Below are positions 24,919-35,196 of a DNA stretch of 64,000 nt, one piece after another. Every line of letters starts with the position of its first letter. The stretch's first letter is position 1. The notes beneath the pieces were generated by a model. It ran no database searches. It saw only the letters and a list, made by a program, of their open reading frames with translations, and had not been told where the DNA came from. Source of the DNA: Paratinospora sagittata. Lineage: Eukaryota > Streptophyta > Magnoliopsida > Ranunculales > Menispermaceae. The stretch is from NCBI GenBank assembly GCA_035771175.1, contig CM069613.1, positions 7,679,501-7,743,500 on the forward strand, read 5' to 3'. A program made the position numbers and the translations under genes.

Positions 24919-25144
24919 TCTTGACACTTTTAATACAAGAGACAAGAGAGATTCTAACCATTCATTAGTAATTAACACATCCACTACCTTTAGATTAGTA
25001 ACTAACTCTAACAGATTACAACTGTACAGTATGATAATTAGCTTTGAAAGAATAAATTGTTGCTTATAGTTAGCTTAGTCGACTTTATTGGAGATCAGTC
25101 GACTTCCTTTGAGTTTAGTTGTTGAGTTTGCAATATCATCTACA
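24919..25144 (-). repeat. Copia 3' LTR, truncated
   Basis: It is homologous to 53540-53740: shared CCATTCATTAGTAA, TAACTAACTCTAACA and AATAAATTGTT words in order. It ends at CATCTACA, immediately followed by CCCTCCTC, the complement of the element's polypurine tract. The part of the LTR left of about 24920 is missing. Confidence 0.75.
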
Positions 25145-25481
25145 CCCTCCTCAAACTAGACATTGGTGAAGAAACCACGTTCAGTTTGGGCAGTAGATGA
25201 GTAAAGCATGGAGCAAGAAGGGCCTTGGTGAAGATATCAAAAATTTGCTCTTTAGTAGATATATATCAAATATCCAATTGTCAAGCTACAACTTTATCCC
25301 TGAGAAAATGAACATCAACTTTTTTGTTTTGTTCTAAAGTGAAACACAGGGTGTTGGGCTAAGGACTTTGAGTCAATATTGTCACACCACACAATTGGAC
25401 ACTAAAAAGATGAGAGACCAAGTTCAGAAAGGAGAGCTGCAACCATACTACTTCAGCTGCGGTGATGGCCAAAGATTTGTA

Positions 25482-25987
25482 TTAAGCTTTAGTACTGCTA
25501 CGAGCTACCACCGTTTGTTTCTTAGAACTCCAAGTAACAAGGTTGCCACCTAGAGAAACACATAATCCATTGGTAGATTTCTTATCATCATCGGAGTTTG
25601 CCCAATCAACATTACAAAAAGCCTTTCGTTGAAGTGATGAAAAAGCCTTGAAGAACAACCCAGGATGAGAAGTATCCTTTAGATACCTCAACACTCTTTT
25701 GCAAGTTGTCCAATGAGTAGTTGTAGAATAAGACATGAATTGACTAAGCTTATTAACAATAAAGCTAATGTCAAGTCTGGTGTTAGTAAGATACTAAAAT
25801 GTGCCAACAACACTTCAATAGAGAGTTGCATCAGTAAATGGAGTTTCATCAATAACATAACGTTTGAAACCAGCACTAGCAGGAGTGGAGCAGGGTTTGC
25901 AATGCAACATATTAGTTCAAGCCAAAAGATCATAAATGTACTTTGACCGTGTAAGATGAGGACCATTAGAAGATCTTGCAACTTCAA
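25482..25987 (-). pseudogene. Copia RNase H segment
   Basis: The translation contains the typical copia RNase H stretch (LRYLKDTSHPGLFF, DWANSDDDKKSTNGLCV, WSSKKQTVVARSSTKA), with the catalytic-region DWA motif present. An overlapping frame upstream to 25987 continues toward RT, so at least one frameshift separates the two. Confidence 0.85.
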
Positions 25988-26328
25988 AACCTAGAAAATA
26001 ATTTACAAATCGTAGAGTCTTGAGCGCAAAAGAGTGATTATTGAATGACTTGTTACACTTATGATAGATTGTTACCTATTATAAGAATGTCATTTATATA
26101 TACTAACAATAAGATATAAGCGTTGGTAGTTCTCTTAATAAATACGAACACATATGATTGAGAATTCTTGAATCTCGAGAAGAGTTGTTTTCAGCTTATG
26201 AAACCAAGATCATGGAGCATGTTTCAATCCATATAGAGTTTTATCAAGTCAACAAACCAAAAAAAGGGTTACTGGAATCTATAAAAACTTCAGGTTGGTG
26301 CATGTAGACCAGTTCATCCAATTACCAT

Positions 26329-26600
26329 TTAAAAATGCATTGGTAATACCCACTTGTTGAATGTCCTAATCATAAGAAACTGCAATAGATAAGATAACTC
26401 TGATTGTAGATCCCTTAACAACTTGATTATACATGTCAAAGAAATCCATTCCTGGAGTTTGGTGGAATCCTTTTGCAACCAAACGAGCCTTGTATTTGGA
26501 AATAGAGCCATCAAGATTAAATTTTGTTCTAAGCACCCATTTACAGCCAAGAACATTCATGTGAGGTTCATAGGTTAAAGAGGTAGAAGAGTGGTCTGAA
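26329..26600 (-). pseudogene. Copia reverse transcriptase N-terminal segment
   Basis: The frame reads GCKWVLRTKFNLDGSISKYK then ARLVAKGFHQTPGMDFFD, the start of the copia RT domain (usual form KWVFKTK...YKARLVAKGF.Q..G.D). It breaks after about 64 codons. The polymerase core continues in degraded form toward 26000, without an intact YVDD motif that I could find. Confidence 0.85.
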
Positions 26601-27054
26601 CAGAAGAATATACTTTTGGTTTAAAAATATCACTCTTTGACCTAGTTTGCATGGGATGGGTGGAGGCTAAGACAAGTGGGGGAGGAGGAAAAGGGACAAC
26701 GATTGGTTGATAGTTTATATTCTCAATTGATGAAGTAGGAGAATATGAAAGCATGACAGGTGCATCGTGAGGTGAAAAAGTAGACTCAAGAGAAGAGAGG
26801 AAAGGCTAGTTTGAGGGCTAAAAAGTAGGAGATAAAGGGTGAAGTATTGATAGTGGAAGACAAGTTAAAGTATTTGGAGAAGTTGTTTTGGAGGGGGAAA
26901 AAACTACTTAATAGGGAAACTTAAATTCATTGAATTGTACAAGTCTTGAAACAAATATCTTTTAGATGGAGACATAAATGTCCTTTGTAAACCTTGCTAC
27001 AACCAAGAAAAAATATTTGGTTGTGTGAAAATTGAACTTGTGGGCTGAGTGATT

Positions 27055-27631
27055 TTAGAGGTAAAGGTAACAACTACAACCAAAGGTTTTGAGATATGCA
27101 TAATTAGGTTGTTCATGATATAGCTTTTCATATGGTGAGGACATGTTAAATAAAGGTGAAGATAAGATGTTAATGAGATGAATGGTTGTTAGAAAGACTT
27201 CAACCCAAAAATAAAGAGGCATTTTGGCATGAGCAAGAAGGGTAAGACATGTTTCAACAACATGCTTATGCTTTCTTTCAGAAATGCCTTTTTTTTTTGT
27301 GTGTATGAACAAGAAAATCAAATTTGAATTTCATGCTCAGACAGTAAGGAAGAAAGACTTTATATGCCTCCCCCCATATCAGTTTGAAAGAGCATTTATT
27401 TTGCAACTGAATTCAAGTTCAACCATCTTCTTGAAGATAAAGGCTTATAATGTATCGGATTTTAATTTCAAAGGACATAACCAAGAGTATCACAATGTAA
27501 TATTTATAACCAAATGTTGGGAGAATGGGAGAAGGACCCCAAACGTCTAAATGCATAACTTCTAATGGGTTGGTGGTTGTTATAATCATGTTTTGGAAAA
27601 AGGTAACTGATACAATTTTCCAAGTTTGCAA
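27055..27631 (-). pseudogene. Copia integrase core segments
   Basis: Two frames hold the rve domain. 27419-27631 contains PLEVMHLDVWGPSP with the first catalytic Asp. 27055-27321 contains KKGISERKHKHVVE with the catalytic Glu, then the SPYEKLYHEQPNYAYLKTFG tail. The intervening sequence is frame-shifted. Confidence 0.85.
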
Positions 27632-27649
27632 GATTCACTAAAGGATATT

Positions 27650-27853
27650 TTAGAAAGTAACAAGTTGCATTTTATTAAGAACATTCTTGAGAATTGGTAA
27701 AGAGGGATGACCAAGTTTGGCATGCCATAACTGAGCATTAGATTTAGTTACAAAATGAGCAGTAGGAACATTTGTAGTAGTAGTACCAATGGGGGATAAA
27801 CATAAGCCAGCATTATAGCAAGACTTATCACTTGAAGAGATAACAGAACACAC
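27650..27853 (-). pseudogene. Copia GAG-pre-integrase segment
   Basis: It contains LWHAKLGHPSLPILKNVLNK, matching the LWH.RLGH motif of the zinc-binding region preceding integrase. It is interrupted just upstream by the foldback inserts at 27867-28753. Confidence 0.8.
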
Positions 27854-27866
27854 AGGTGAGTCTTGA

Positions 27867-28057
27867 CGTCACGCCTGGGTTGCACCGCAGTGCCCCCTAC
27901 CCAGGGTGATGAGTACCCCCGCAGGGCATACTCTAGCCATTATTTTTGTCACGCCTGGGTTGCACCGCAGTGCCCCCTACCCAGGGTGATGAGTATGCCC
28001 TACGGGGGTACTCATCATCCTGGGTAGGGGGCACTGCGGTGCAACCCAGGCGTGACA
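27867..28057. repeat. Small foldback insert (palindromic)
   Basis: A 191-bp insert consists of two direct copies of a roughly 75-bp unit starting GTCACGCCTGGGTTGCAC, the second running into its own inverted copy (about 27952-28056), which makes a near-perfect hairpin. It is flanked by CTTGA at 27862-27866 and 28058-28062. Its outer sequence resembles the outer sequence of the adjacent 28067-28746 insert. Confidence 0.7.
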
Positions 28058-28066
28058 CTTGAACTG

Positions 28067-28746
28067 TCACACCCTGGGTTGCACAGCGTGCCCCTACCCA
28101 GGTGTGGGCGCACCGCCTCGGGGCGAACGCCTAGCCATAGTACCACATAATATTGTCACATCTAGCCGAATTCGCGATACCCAACAGGGCCCTAGTAACG
28201 GACTAGATCATTTACCCCCACTATTCATGAATAGTGAAGGGCCTCCCCCCAAGTCGAACTCGCAACCTCCCCTTTAAGAGGTTAGATTTCGCACTTGGAG
28301 TAGCCACTGAACCATACATAAGGCCTTTTTGTCACACCCTGGGTTGCACAGCGTGCCCCCTACCCAGGTGTGGGCGCACCCCCTTGGGGCGAACGCCTAG
28401 TCATAGTACCACATAATATTGTCACATCTAGCCGAATTCGCGATACCCAACAGGGCCCTAGTAACGGACTAGATCATTTACCCCCACTATTTATGAATAG
28501 TGAAGGGCCTCCCCCAGAATGCGAAATCAGACTCTTTAAGGGAGGTCTCGAGTTCGATTCTCGGGGAGGCCCTTCACTATTCATGAATAGTGGGGGTAAA
28601 TGATCATGTCCGTTACTAGGGCCCTGTTGGGTATCGCGAATTCGGCTAGATGTGACAATATTATGTGGTATTATGGCTAGGCGTGGGCCCCGAGGGGGTG
28701 CGCCCACACCTGGGTAGGGGCACGCTGTGCAACCCAGGGTGTGACA
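28067..28746. repeat. Inverted cluster of SINE-like copies (foldback)
   Basis: There are three copies of one unit. Two lie in minus orientation (about 28067-28330 and 28331-28515). One lies in plus orientation (about 28515-28746), forming a large inverted repeat with the second. The whole is flanked by TGAACTG at 28060-28066 and 28747-28753. In its transcribed sense the unit has an A-box-like TGGTTCAGTGGC, then a B-box-like GCGAGTTCGACTT, then a conserved body ending GTGCAACCCAGGGTGTGAC. That is the layout of a tRNA-derived SINE. The inverted arrangement is unusual for SINEs, so a foldback DNA element that absorbed a SINE is an alternative. Confidence 0.65.
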
Positions 28747-28989
28747 TGAACTGTGGTTGAAGACAGTGAGGGATGTGATCTTGCACCATGATCATCAGAA
28801 TAATTAAGTGTGTATAGGACATCCTTGAGTGCACATTGAAGAAGGACCTTTTTCGTAGTCTTGAACTTAAAGACACAATAATGATCAAAGAACTCAATCG
28901 TTAGGTTGTTAACATGAGTAAGTTTGGAAATGCTAATCAGGTTTTTTTTTAATATTTGGAACATGTAAGATCCAGTCTTGTATAATCTT

Positions 28990-29211
28990 CTAAATAGGAT
29001 TAACAACATTGTAAATTAAGGAACTACCAATGTGAGCAATAAGAAGTAAATTACCATTCCCAATTGCTAACTTTTCTTTGCCTTTGTATTCAGAATTGAT
29101 AGCGAGGTTGTTGAGATCAGATGTGATATGATTTGTTGCTCCACTGTTAATGTACCAAGCAGGATTATTCATGGCTTCAGGAGATGCAAGAAAGGTTGCA
29201 TTATGGACCAA
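28990..29211 (-). pseudogene. Copia protease segment, catalytic Asp changed
   Basis: The frame contains WYINSGATNHITSDLNNL. In copia proteases this position reads DSGAT. Here the catalytic Asp is Asn, so the enzyme would be inactive even without the neighbouring frameshifts. Confidence 0.8.
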
Positions 29212-30234
29212 ATTTTCCCGACTTCCTTAAACCACAACAAGCTGATTTTGAACATAGATATTTTGCTGATTGTTTTGAGCCTTGAAGTTTGGATTTCCTT
29301 GCCAATTTTTATCAAATCTTTTGTAGCATTGAAAAGCTTCATGTCTTGCCTTTTGACACATCTGACAGTTATATGCATTAGTTATTGTTCCACTTTCCAT
29401 TTCTTCCTCTCCTTTGCCACGACCTTTGTTGTTTGAATTAACAATTCTTGAATTTTGGCCACCATCAAAATATGTTACAACATTTGCAGAAGCTCCAAAT
29501 AGGTGCACTTGAGAGGATGTGTTCAACTGATCAATGCTTTGTTCATGCAGGGAGTATTGGACATCTTGAAATGACATTGTCTTGGCGTTGGGTGATACCA
29601 AGACCGCCATTGGATCATATACGTGTTCTAATCCATTCATAATCATCTCGTACTAGAAATTTTTTTACTAGTTATCTTAATTGAGTCTCCAAGATTTTTG
29701 ATCTTAAGCATGTAGTCACTGATTGACATATTCTCTTTAATTCTTTACACTCTGCATCTGAAGTTTTAATTGCATTACTTTTACCGTCGACGTCTATGCA
29801 TACAGTTTTTGTAGAATCTCCCTGGCTTCTAAAGTTGTCTTGACGTGATTCACTTATCTAATAACATTTCACTTATTGTAGACATCCAACATAATAAAAG
29901 TTGATATGCTCTATTCTAGATTTTGTAAACTAGATTAACTTTGGTTTCGATGACAACACCATCATCATCAAACTTTTCTATCACTTTCGAATAAGGACAA
30001 ACAGATCCATAAATGTAATTTTTCAGTTCAAGAGCTCAAATTTCAGCTAGGTCTTGTGTTTTCCAGTTATGTAATTCACCTTGTCGAGTTTGATTGGCAA
30101 GTTGAAAGTGAGAGTTCTTGCTAGTGATTGAAAATTTGCATTCATCATATGAGGGAATGAATTTGGATCTAATTGCTCAGTAGGAGAACTTAAATTGATT
30201 GAAGAGCTTGATGTCATTTGACGTTGGTTGTATA
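29212..30234 (-). pseudogene. Copia gag region with zinc knuckle
   Basis: 29227-29646 includes CQMCQKARHEAFQC, a CCHC zinc knuckle (CX2CX4HX4C), near the gag C-terminus. 30047-30247 gives the gag N-terminus (SSSSINLSSPTEQLDPNS) adjoining the LTR. The middle is degraded. Confidence 0.75.
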
Positions 30235-30246
30235 GTTTTGATACCA
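30235..30246 (-). promoter_or_regulatory. Copia primer-binding site
   Basis: On the minus strand it reads TGGTATCAAAAC, close to the initiator tRNA-Met site TGGTATCAGAGC used by most plant copia elements. It directly abuts the LTR end at 30247. Confidence 0.8.
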
Positions 30247-30354
30247 TGTAAAAAGATTAATTAAACTTCCTACTTTAGCACTCACAAGATCCTGGACTAC
30301 ATGTCAAATATGACACAAAGATGAAGCTTGTTGAAACGTTTCTAATGGAAAAAA
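30247..30354 (-). repeat. Copia 5' LTR, inner part
   Basis: It starts (plus strand) TGTAAAAAGATTAATT next to the primer-binding site and is cut at 30354 by the gypsy insertion. Its continuation is at 53512-53756. The AAAAA at 30350-30354 is the gypsy target duplication. Confidence 0.8.
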
Positions 30355-33238
30355 TGTCACGACCCACTATACGTGACGTCATGACCGGCACGGGAACCTC
30401 CGAGTATACCCTCCGTCGGTACACCCGACATCCCGTCAGCCTAAAATACATATACGAATCCCCAAAAAGAAATAAAAGTACATCCTTAACAACCAACTAA
30501 CATGATCATAATAAAATAAAATATTACTTCTCCAAATTACCAAATATAAAATTCCAGAGTCTTCAAAATGATACAAAACTCAACACATCCCAACTATGTG
30601 TTAAATATATAATTACTAGATGTTATCAAGTACATAATTATCAAAATAAAAAACTAAATGTACAACACCTACATGAAACAAAAACAAGGGACGCTCCGCA
30701 GTCAAGCCTTCCTTTTTCCTTTTCTATCAGATCCTGAAAGAAGATGGTGAGGTGTGAGCTACAGCCAGCTCAGTGAATGTTATTTACAAGTGACATATAC
30801 GTGCGTTTATAAAACATGGTAAGATCATAAATCATTGAAATATCATGATGACGAAATATATTACATACATGCTAACATAATGCATCAAGTCATACATAAG
30901 ACGATCCATAACATTTGTAGTCATGCTCATGCAATCATAACACCTCCTGAGTATGGGGGTTTCAAGGGCTGGTGCGCCACACACAGCGCACGAAAACACA
31001 CATAATACGAGTATTCTAATAGGGTTTATGGGGTCGTGCAGCACGCAGGATTAGTTTAAACTAACCTACCCATACACAAGGCATAAAACCCTCTGCAGGG
31101 TACACAACTGGGATCGCCGCTAGACTTACAAGAATTCCCAAGAAGGGAATTCCAACTAGGAGCCTCAACCCGAATTGTCATCCCAATGAATTATGTTTAA
31201 ATATATTTCATAGAAAACATTAAAACATGCATACCATAATGCATTTAAAACATTTCTATAATACAATGCCACATATAAATAATCCAAAAGTAAAGGAACA
31301 CTCACACTTGATTGGCTAAGTTTAGCCAATCCAATCACCAAAACTTTCCAATTGACTAAACGGGTTCAAAATCAATCACAATACCTGGAAATAACATGGT
31401 TCCAACAACTGAAAATCAGTCATAAAGTGTGTCAAAACCCCATGTTTAAACCCAATATAGAGTCAATTAGATTCAAAATTGATTACCCCCTCGAGCCAAT
31501 TTTCATATTGCCCAAGCTGATCATTTAGACTCAATTAAACAAAGATTGACCGAAATTGAATGTAATAGGGTGATCCCACGATCCAACCACTAATATACAT
31601 GAAATTCAATTATAATTAGGGTCAATTAGACTATACATCAAGTCAATTTCATCAATTGACTAAGTCTTGGTCAAAATCCCCAATTAGGCCAATATAAAAT
31701 ATAAGGTCAAAATGAACTAAGTCATATCAATTTAACATAGTTTCTAACATTTTAAACTCATGCTTCTACTCAATTTGGGTCAAATTAAACAATCCCCAAG
31801 TCAATTTCATAAATTGACTTGCTTTGCGTGAAAACTTCCAATTTGGGCAAAATCTCCTAATTACATGCAAAATTGTCAAAGTACATGAAAAATGTCAAAT
31901 ACTTAGCCTAGATCGAAATTAGTCAACCTTAGGGTGTCCATTATGAGAACCCACTGAATTCTTTCATCAACAACCCTAATCATATCCAATTAGACCTACA
32001 TTGCATAATTTTCCAGATTTTATATTAAGAGCACCAAAAGCCCAAATCTGGAAATTTTCATACATAGGCCATATTACTAATTTTACACTAGGCCACCATG
32101 TTCAGCCATGAATTTTACTGATCTTGCAACATGGAATCATCCACAATGGCCACTAGGTCAACATAGTTGACATGCAAAGATTTTGAAAAAGTCTAAGGTC
32201 ATAAACTAAGTATAGGTCATTTGAACTAACCCTTCCAATTTCTTGCTAGAAATTGGGGGTTTAACCATTAGTGTACTCCTAACACTCTCTAATCACACAT
32301 ATGTGACATGCAAGACTCAACTCCAACTTTGGTCTTCCACCCATCCAAGGTTGATCACAATGCATGCATCAAAATGAAACCCTCATGCTCAAAATAAAGC
32401 TATCATGCAACTAATAGAGAGATTCAAGGAAGAAATGAAGGAAAAATGCAAACCTTAGGTGTTCTTGAGCAAGAAACCACCAAACCCTAATTTTCCTCTC
32501 TTTTTCTCCTTCCAACTCTGTTCTCTCTTTTTTGGCTGAGAAATGAGCAAATGAGCCTAAAATTACGTTTTGATTGCTTAAATAGACAAGCTTGGGCCCA
32601 CAACTAAAAGTTGTCACAAACTATCAAAAAATCAATTTTCCTGTTACAATACTTGCATTTAGATAGTCAATTTCTTGCACAATACCCACCAATTTAAAAT
32701 AAAACGGTTCTGACATTGAATAAGTCAGTTACCAACATTCTAGTAAAGTTTCAACTCAATCCAACGGTGGGATTGCGAGATCTAACTGTTTGATCAAAAC
32801 TGCGTAAGAAAATCTGAAAATCTGTGAAACAGTGTTTGGAGTCTTATAACTCATAGTAGGTAACTCTGATCAAGATCTTCACCGTTCATAATGAAGATCT
32901 ATCATATAAGAATGAGCTGACAAAATTTCAGCTCAATCGGACTATGGATCTAGGAGTTCAAACCATTGATGTAATTTGTGACAGAAATCTCTTCCTCCAT
33001 GGAGAGAGCTCCACTGGATCCAAAACATCATTCTCGACATGTTTTGACGTCGAACGGGTCTCCGATGGTTCCGAAGCTTCATGCGCACTCTTTATGACCT
33101 AAATCATGCAAAGACACTCGAACTTACGTGCTTCGAGCATCTAAATACATATACACATACGTATACGAATACGTGTATGGGTACTCTGCGGGTACACTAT
33201 GTGTCAAAATGACGTCACCTAAAGGCACGGGTGCTACA
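30355..33238 (-). repeat. Gypsy 3' LTR (complete, 2884 bp)
   Basis: It has TG...CA ends on both strands. It aligns with 43296-45067 plus 52558-53511, differing at roughly 11 of the first 190 aligned bases by eye. It retains the uninterrupted MULE target, TCTAATCAC at 32288-32296. Confidence 0.9.
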
Positions 33239-33252
33239 ACTCTCCCCATCTT
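33239..33252 (-). promoter_or_regulatory. Gypsy polypurine tract
   Basis: On the minus strand the purine run GATGGGGAGAG(T) lies immediately before the 3' LTR start TGTAGCACCC. This is the expected plus-strand primer position. Confidence 0.7.
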
Positions 33253-33296
33253 AGGAATATTTTTGTCCTCAAAAAATAAAAGCAAGAGAACTAACC

Positions 33297-33743
33297 TCAA
33301 TCGATAAAGAGGTCGGGGAACTGCTCCCTTATCTGGTCCTCGCGCTCCCAGGTTTGCTCTTCATTATCGTGGAATTGCCATCTGACTCACACAAGCTGGA
33401 TTTCCTTATTTCTCAATTTCTGAACCCTACAAGACACAATCTGAATAGGGAACTCCTCATAAGTCGTATCCTCCCCAACTTGCAGATGACTCACATCAAG
33501 CACATGAACTAGATCGGGATAAAACTCATCCAATGGATCCTCATTAAACTTCCTCAGCATCGATATGTGGAATACATCATGAACACCTTCGAGCTGAGAA
33601 GGTAGAGCCAACCTGTACGCTACTGGTCCAATCCTCTCAACAATCCGGAATGGCCCAATAAACCTAGGGGAAAGTTTCCCACTGACACCGAACCTCATCT
33701 GACCTTTGAGTGGCGAGACCTTAAGCAAAACTAGATCTCCCAC
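33297..33743 (-). pseudogene. Gypsy integrase C-terminus and chromodomain-like tail
   Basis: The frame includes LSPRFIGPFRIVERIGPVAY and VHDVFHISMLRKF, the GPY/F module. An in-frame TGA at about 33387 follows RNKEIQLV. The frame then resumes in register with a chromodomain-like W...EEQTWERE and ends with TGA at 33297-33299, close to the polypurine tract. A single nonsense codon thus interrupts an otherwise continuous frame. Confidence 0.85.
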
Positions 33744-33870
33744 TACAAACTCTAACGGCCGATGCCAGTTATCATAATAACTTTTTTGCCTGTCCTGAGC
33801 TGACTTCAGCCTCTGCCGAATCAGCTTGACTTTCTCAGTCTACTCAAACAACTGCATCAGGGCCCCATAA

Positions 33871-35191
33871 CTACATATCACCCACCTCGTACCAACAAGC
33901 TGGAGATCTACAGGGTCTTCCATACAAAGCCTCATACGGTGCCATACCGATGCTAGCCTGATAACTATTGTTGTAAGCAAATTCACATAAGGGCAAATGG
34001 TCAACGCAACCACCACCGAACTCTAAAATGCAAGACCTGAGCATATCCTCCAGCATCTGAATCACTCTCTCGGACTGACCGTCCGTCTGAGGATGAAATG
34101 TTGTACTGAGTCAGAGGCGGGTCCCAAATCGAGTTTGCAAGGCTTGCCAAAACCTCGATGTAAATCGTGGATCTTGATCTGACACGATAGACAAGGGCAC
34201 TCCATGCAATCTCACGATTTCTCTCACATATAATCTGCTCAATCTATCCACAGAGTCCCTGGCACTCATAGGAAGGAAGTGCCCACTCTTGGTCAATTTA
34301 TCGACCACAACCAAAATGACATCAAATCTGCCCTGAGACCTCGGCAATCCCATGACGAAATCCATCATGATGTGTTCCCATTTCCACTCGGGTATGGGCA
34401 ATGGTTGCATCTGACCTCCAGGCTTCCAGTGTTCAGCCTTAACCTGCTGGCACACCTCACATCTTTGCACATACTCAGCAATACTCTTTTTCATCCCGTG
34501 CCACCATACAGATCTCTTCATATCATGGTACATCTTGGTAGCCCCTGGATGAATAGTATATTGAGACCTGTGAGCCTCACGAAGTATCTCAGCCCGCAAC
34601 TCAGCATCATATGGGATCCATAGTCTCCTTATATACCACAAGACATCATCTGGACCAATCTGCCAATCGGCCTGGTCAACACTGTCTGCGTATCCACCGT
34701 ACATGTCATAATCTGGACAATGTTCCTGTAAATATCTAACCCACGGAATATGGGCATCCGCAAGCTGCACGTGTATCTGAGCACATATCTCAGTAAGTGG
34801 TGCGTTTGAGAGTATGCTCATCATAGTCACTCTCTCAAGTAAATGCCACTGCTGGGCCATCTGAAAAGCAACCACCTGAGTCTCTGCTCGCCTACGGCTC
34901 AAACCATCAGCCACAACATTGCCTTTGCCAGGATGATATTCCAAAGAGAAAACATAATCCTTTAGTAACTCGAGCCATCTCCTCTGCCGCATATTCAGCT
35001 CCTTCTGATCAAAGAGGTACTTCAAACTCATGTGATCAGAAAACAAAGTGAACATCTCACCATAAAGGTAGTGCCTCCATAGCTTCAGTGCAAATACAAT
35101 AGCGGCCAGCTCCAAATCATGCACAGGGTAGCTGTGCTCATGCACCTTAAGTTGTCTACATGCATATGCAACCACTCGACCCTCCTACATC
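33871..35191 (-). pseudogene. Gypsy RNase H end and integrase
   Basis: 34111-35175 encodes the RNase H end ([28 protein letters not shown]), then the integrase HHCC zinc finger ([10 protein letters not shown] ... CEVCQQ) and core Asps ([20 protein letters not shown]). A TGA at 34111-34113 interrupts the frame. It resumes in register with QTDGQSER, giving the catalytic Glu, and LEDMLRSCILEFGG down to about 33871, where a further stop and frameshift follow. The upstream edge is cut by the solo LTR at 35197. Confidence 0.9.
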
Positions 35192-35196
35192 AGTAC

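Noticed and set aside
28500..28580. A tRNA gene around GAGTTCGATTCTC
   Set aside because: A B-box-like word is present, but no complete cloverleaf can be drawn; it belongs to the SINE-like unit.
28059..28897. Proline- and glycine-rich frames of 70-80 codons
   Set aside because: They come from the GC-rich inverted SINE-like units read in several frames; near-identical peptides on both strands show they are by-products of the palindrome.
34279..34623. Plus-strand frame of 114 codons
   Set aside because: It is antisense to the gypsy integrase, whose protein motifs on the minus strand are clear.
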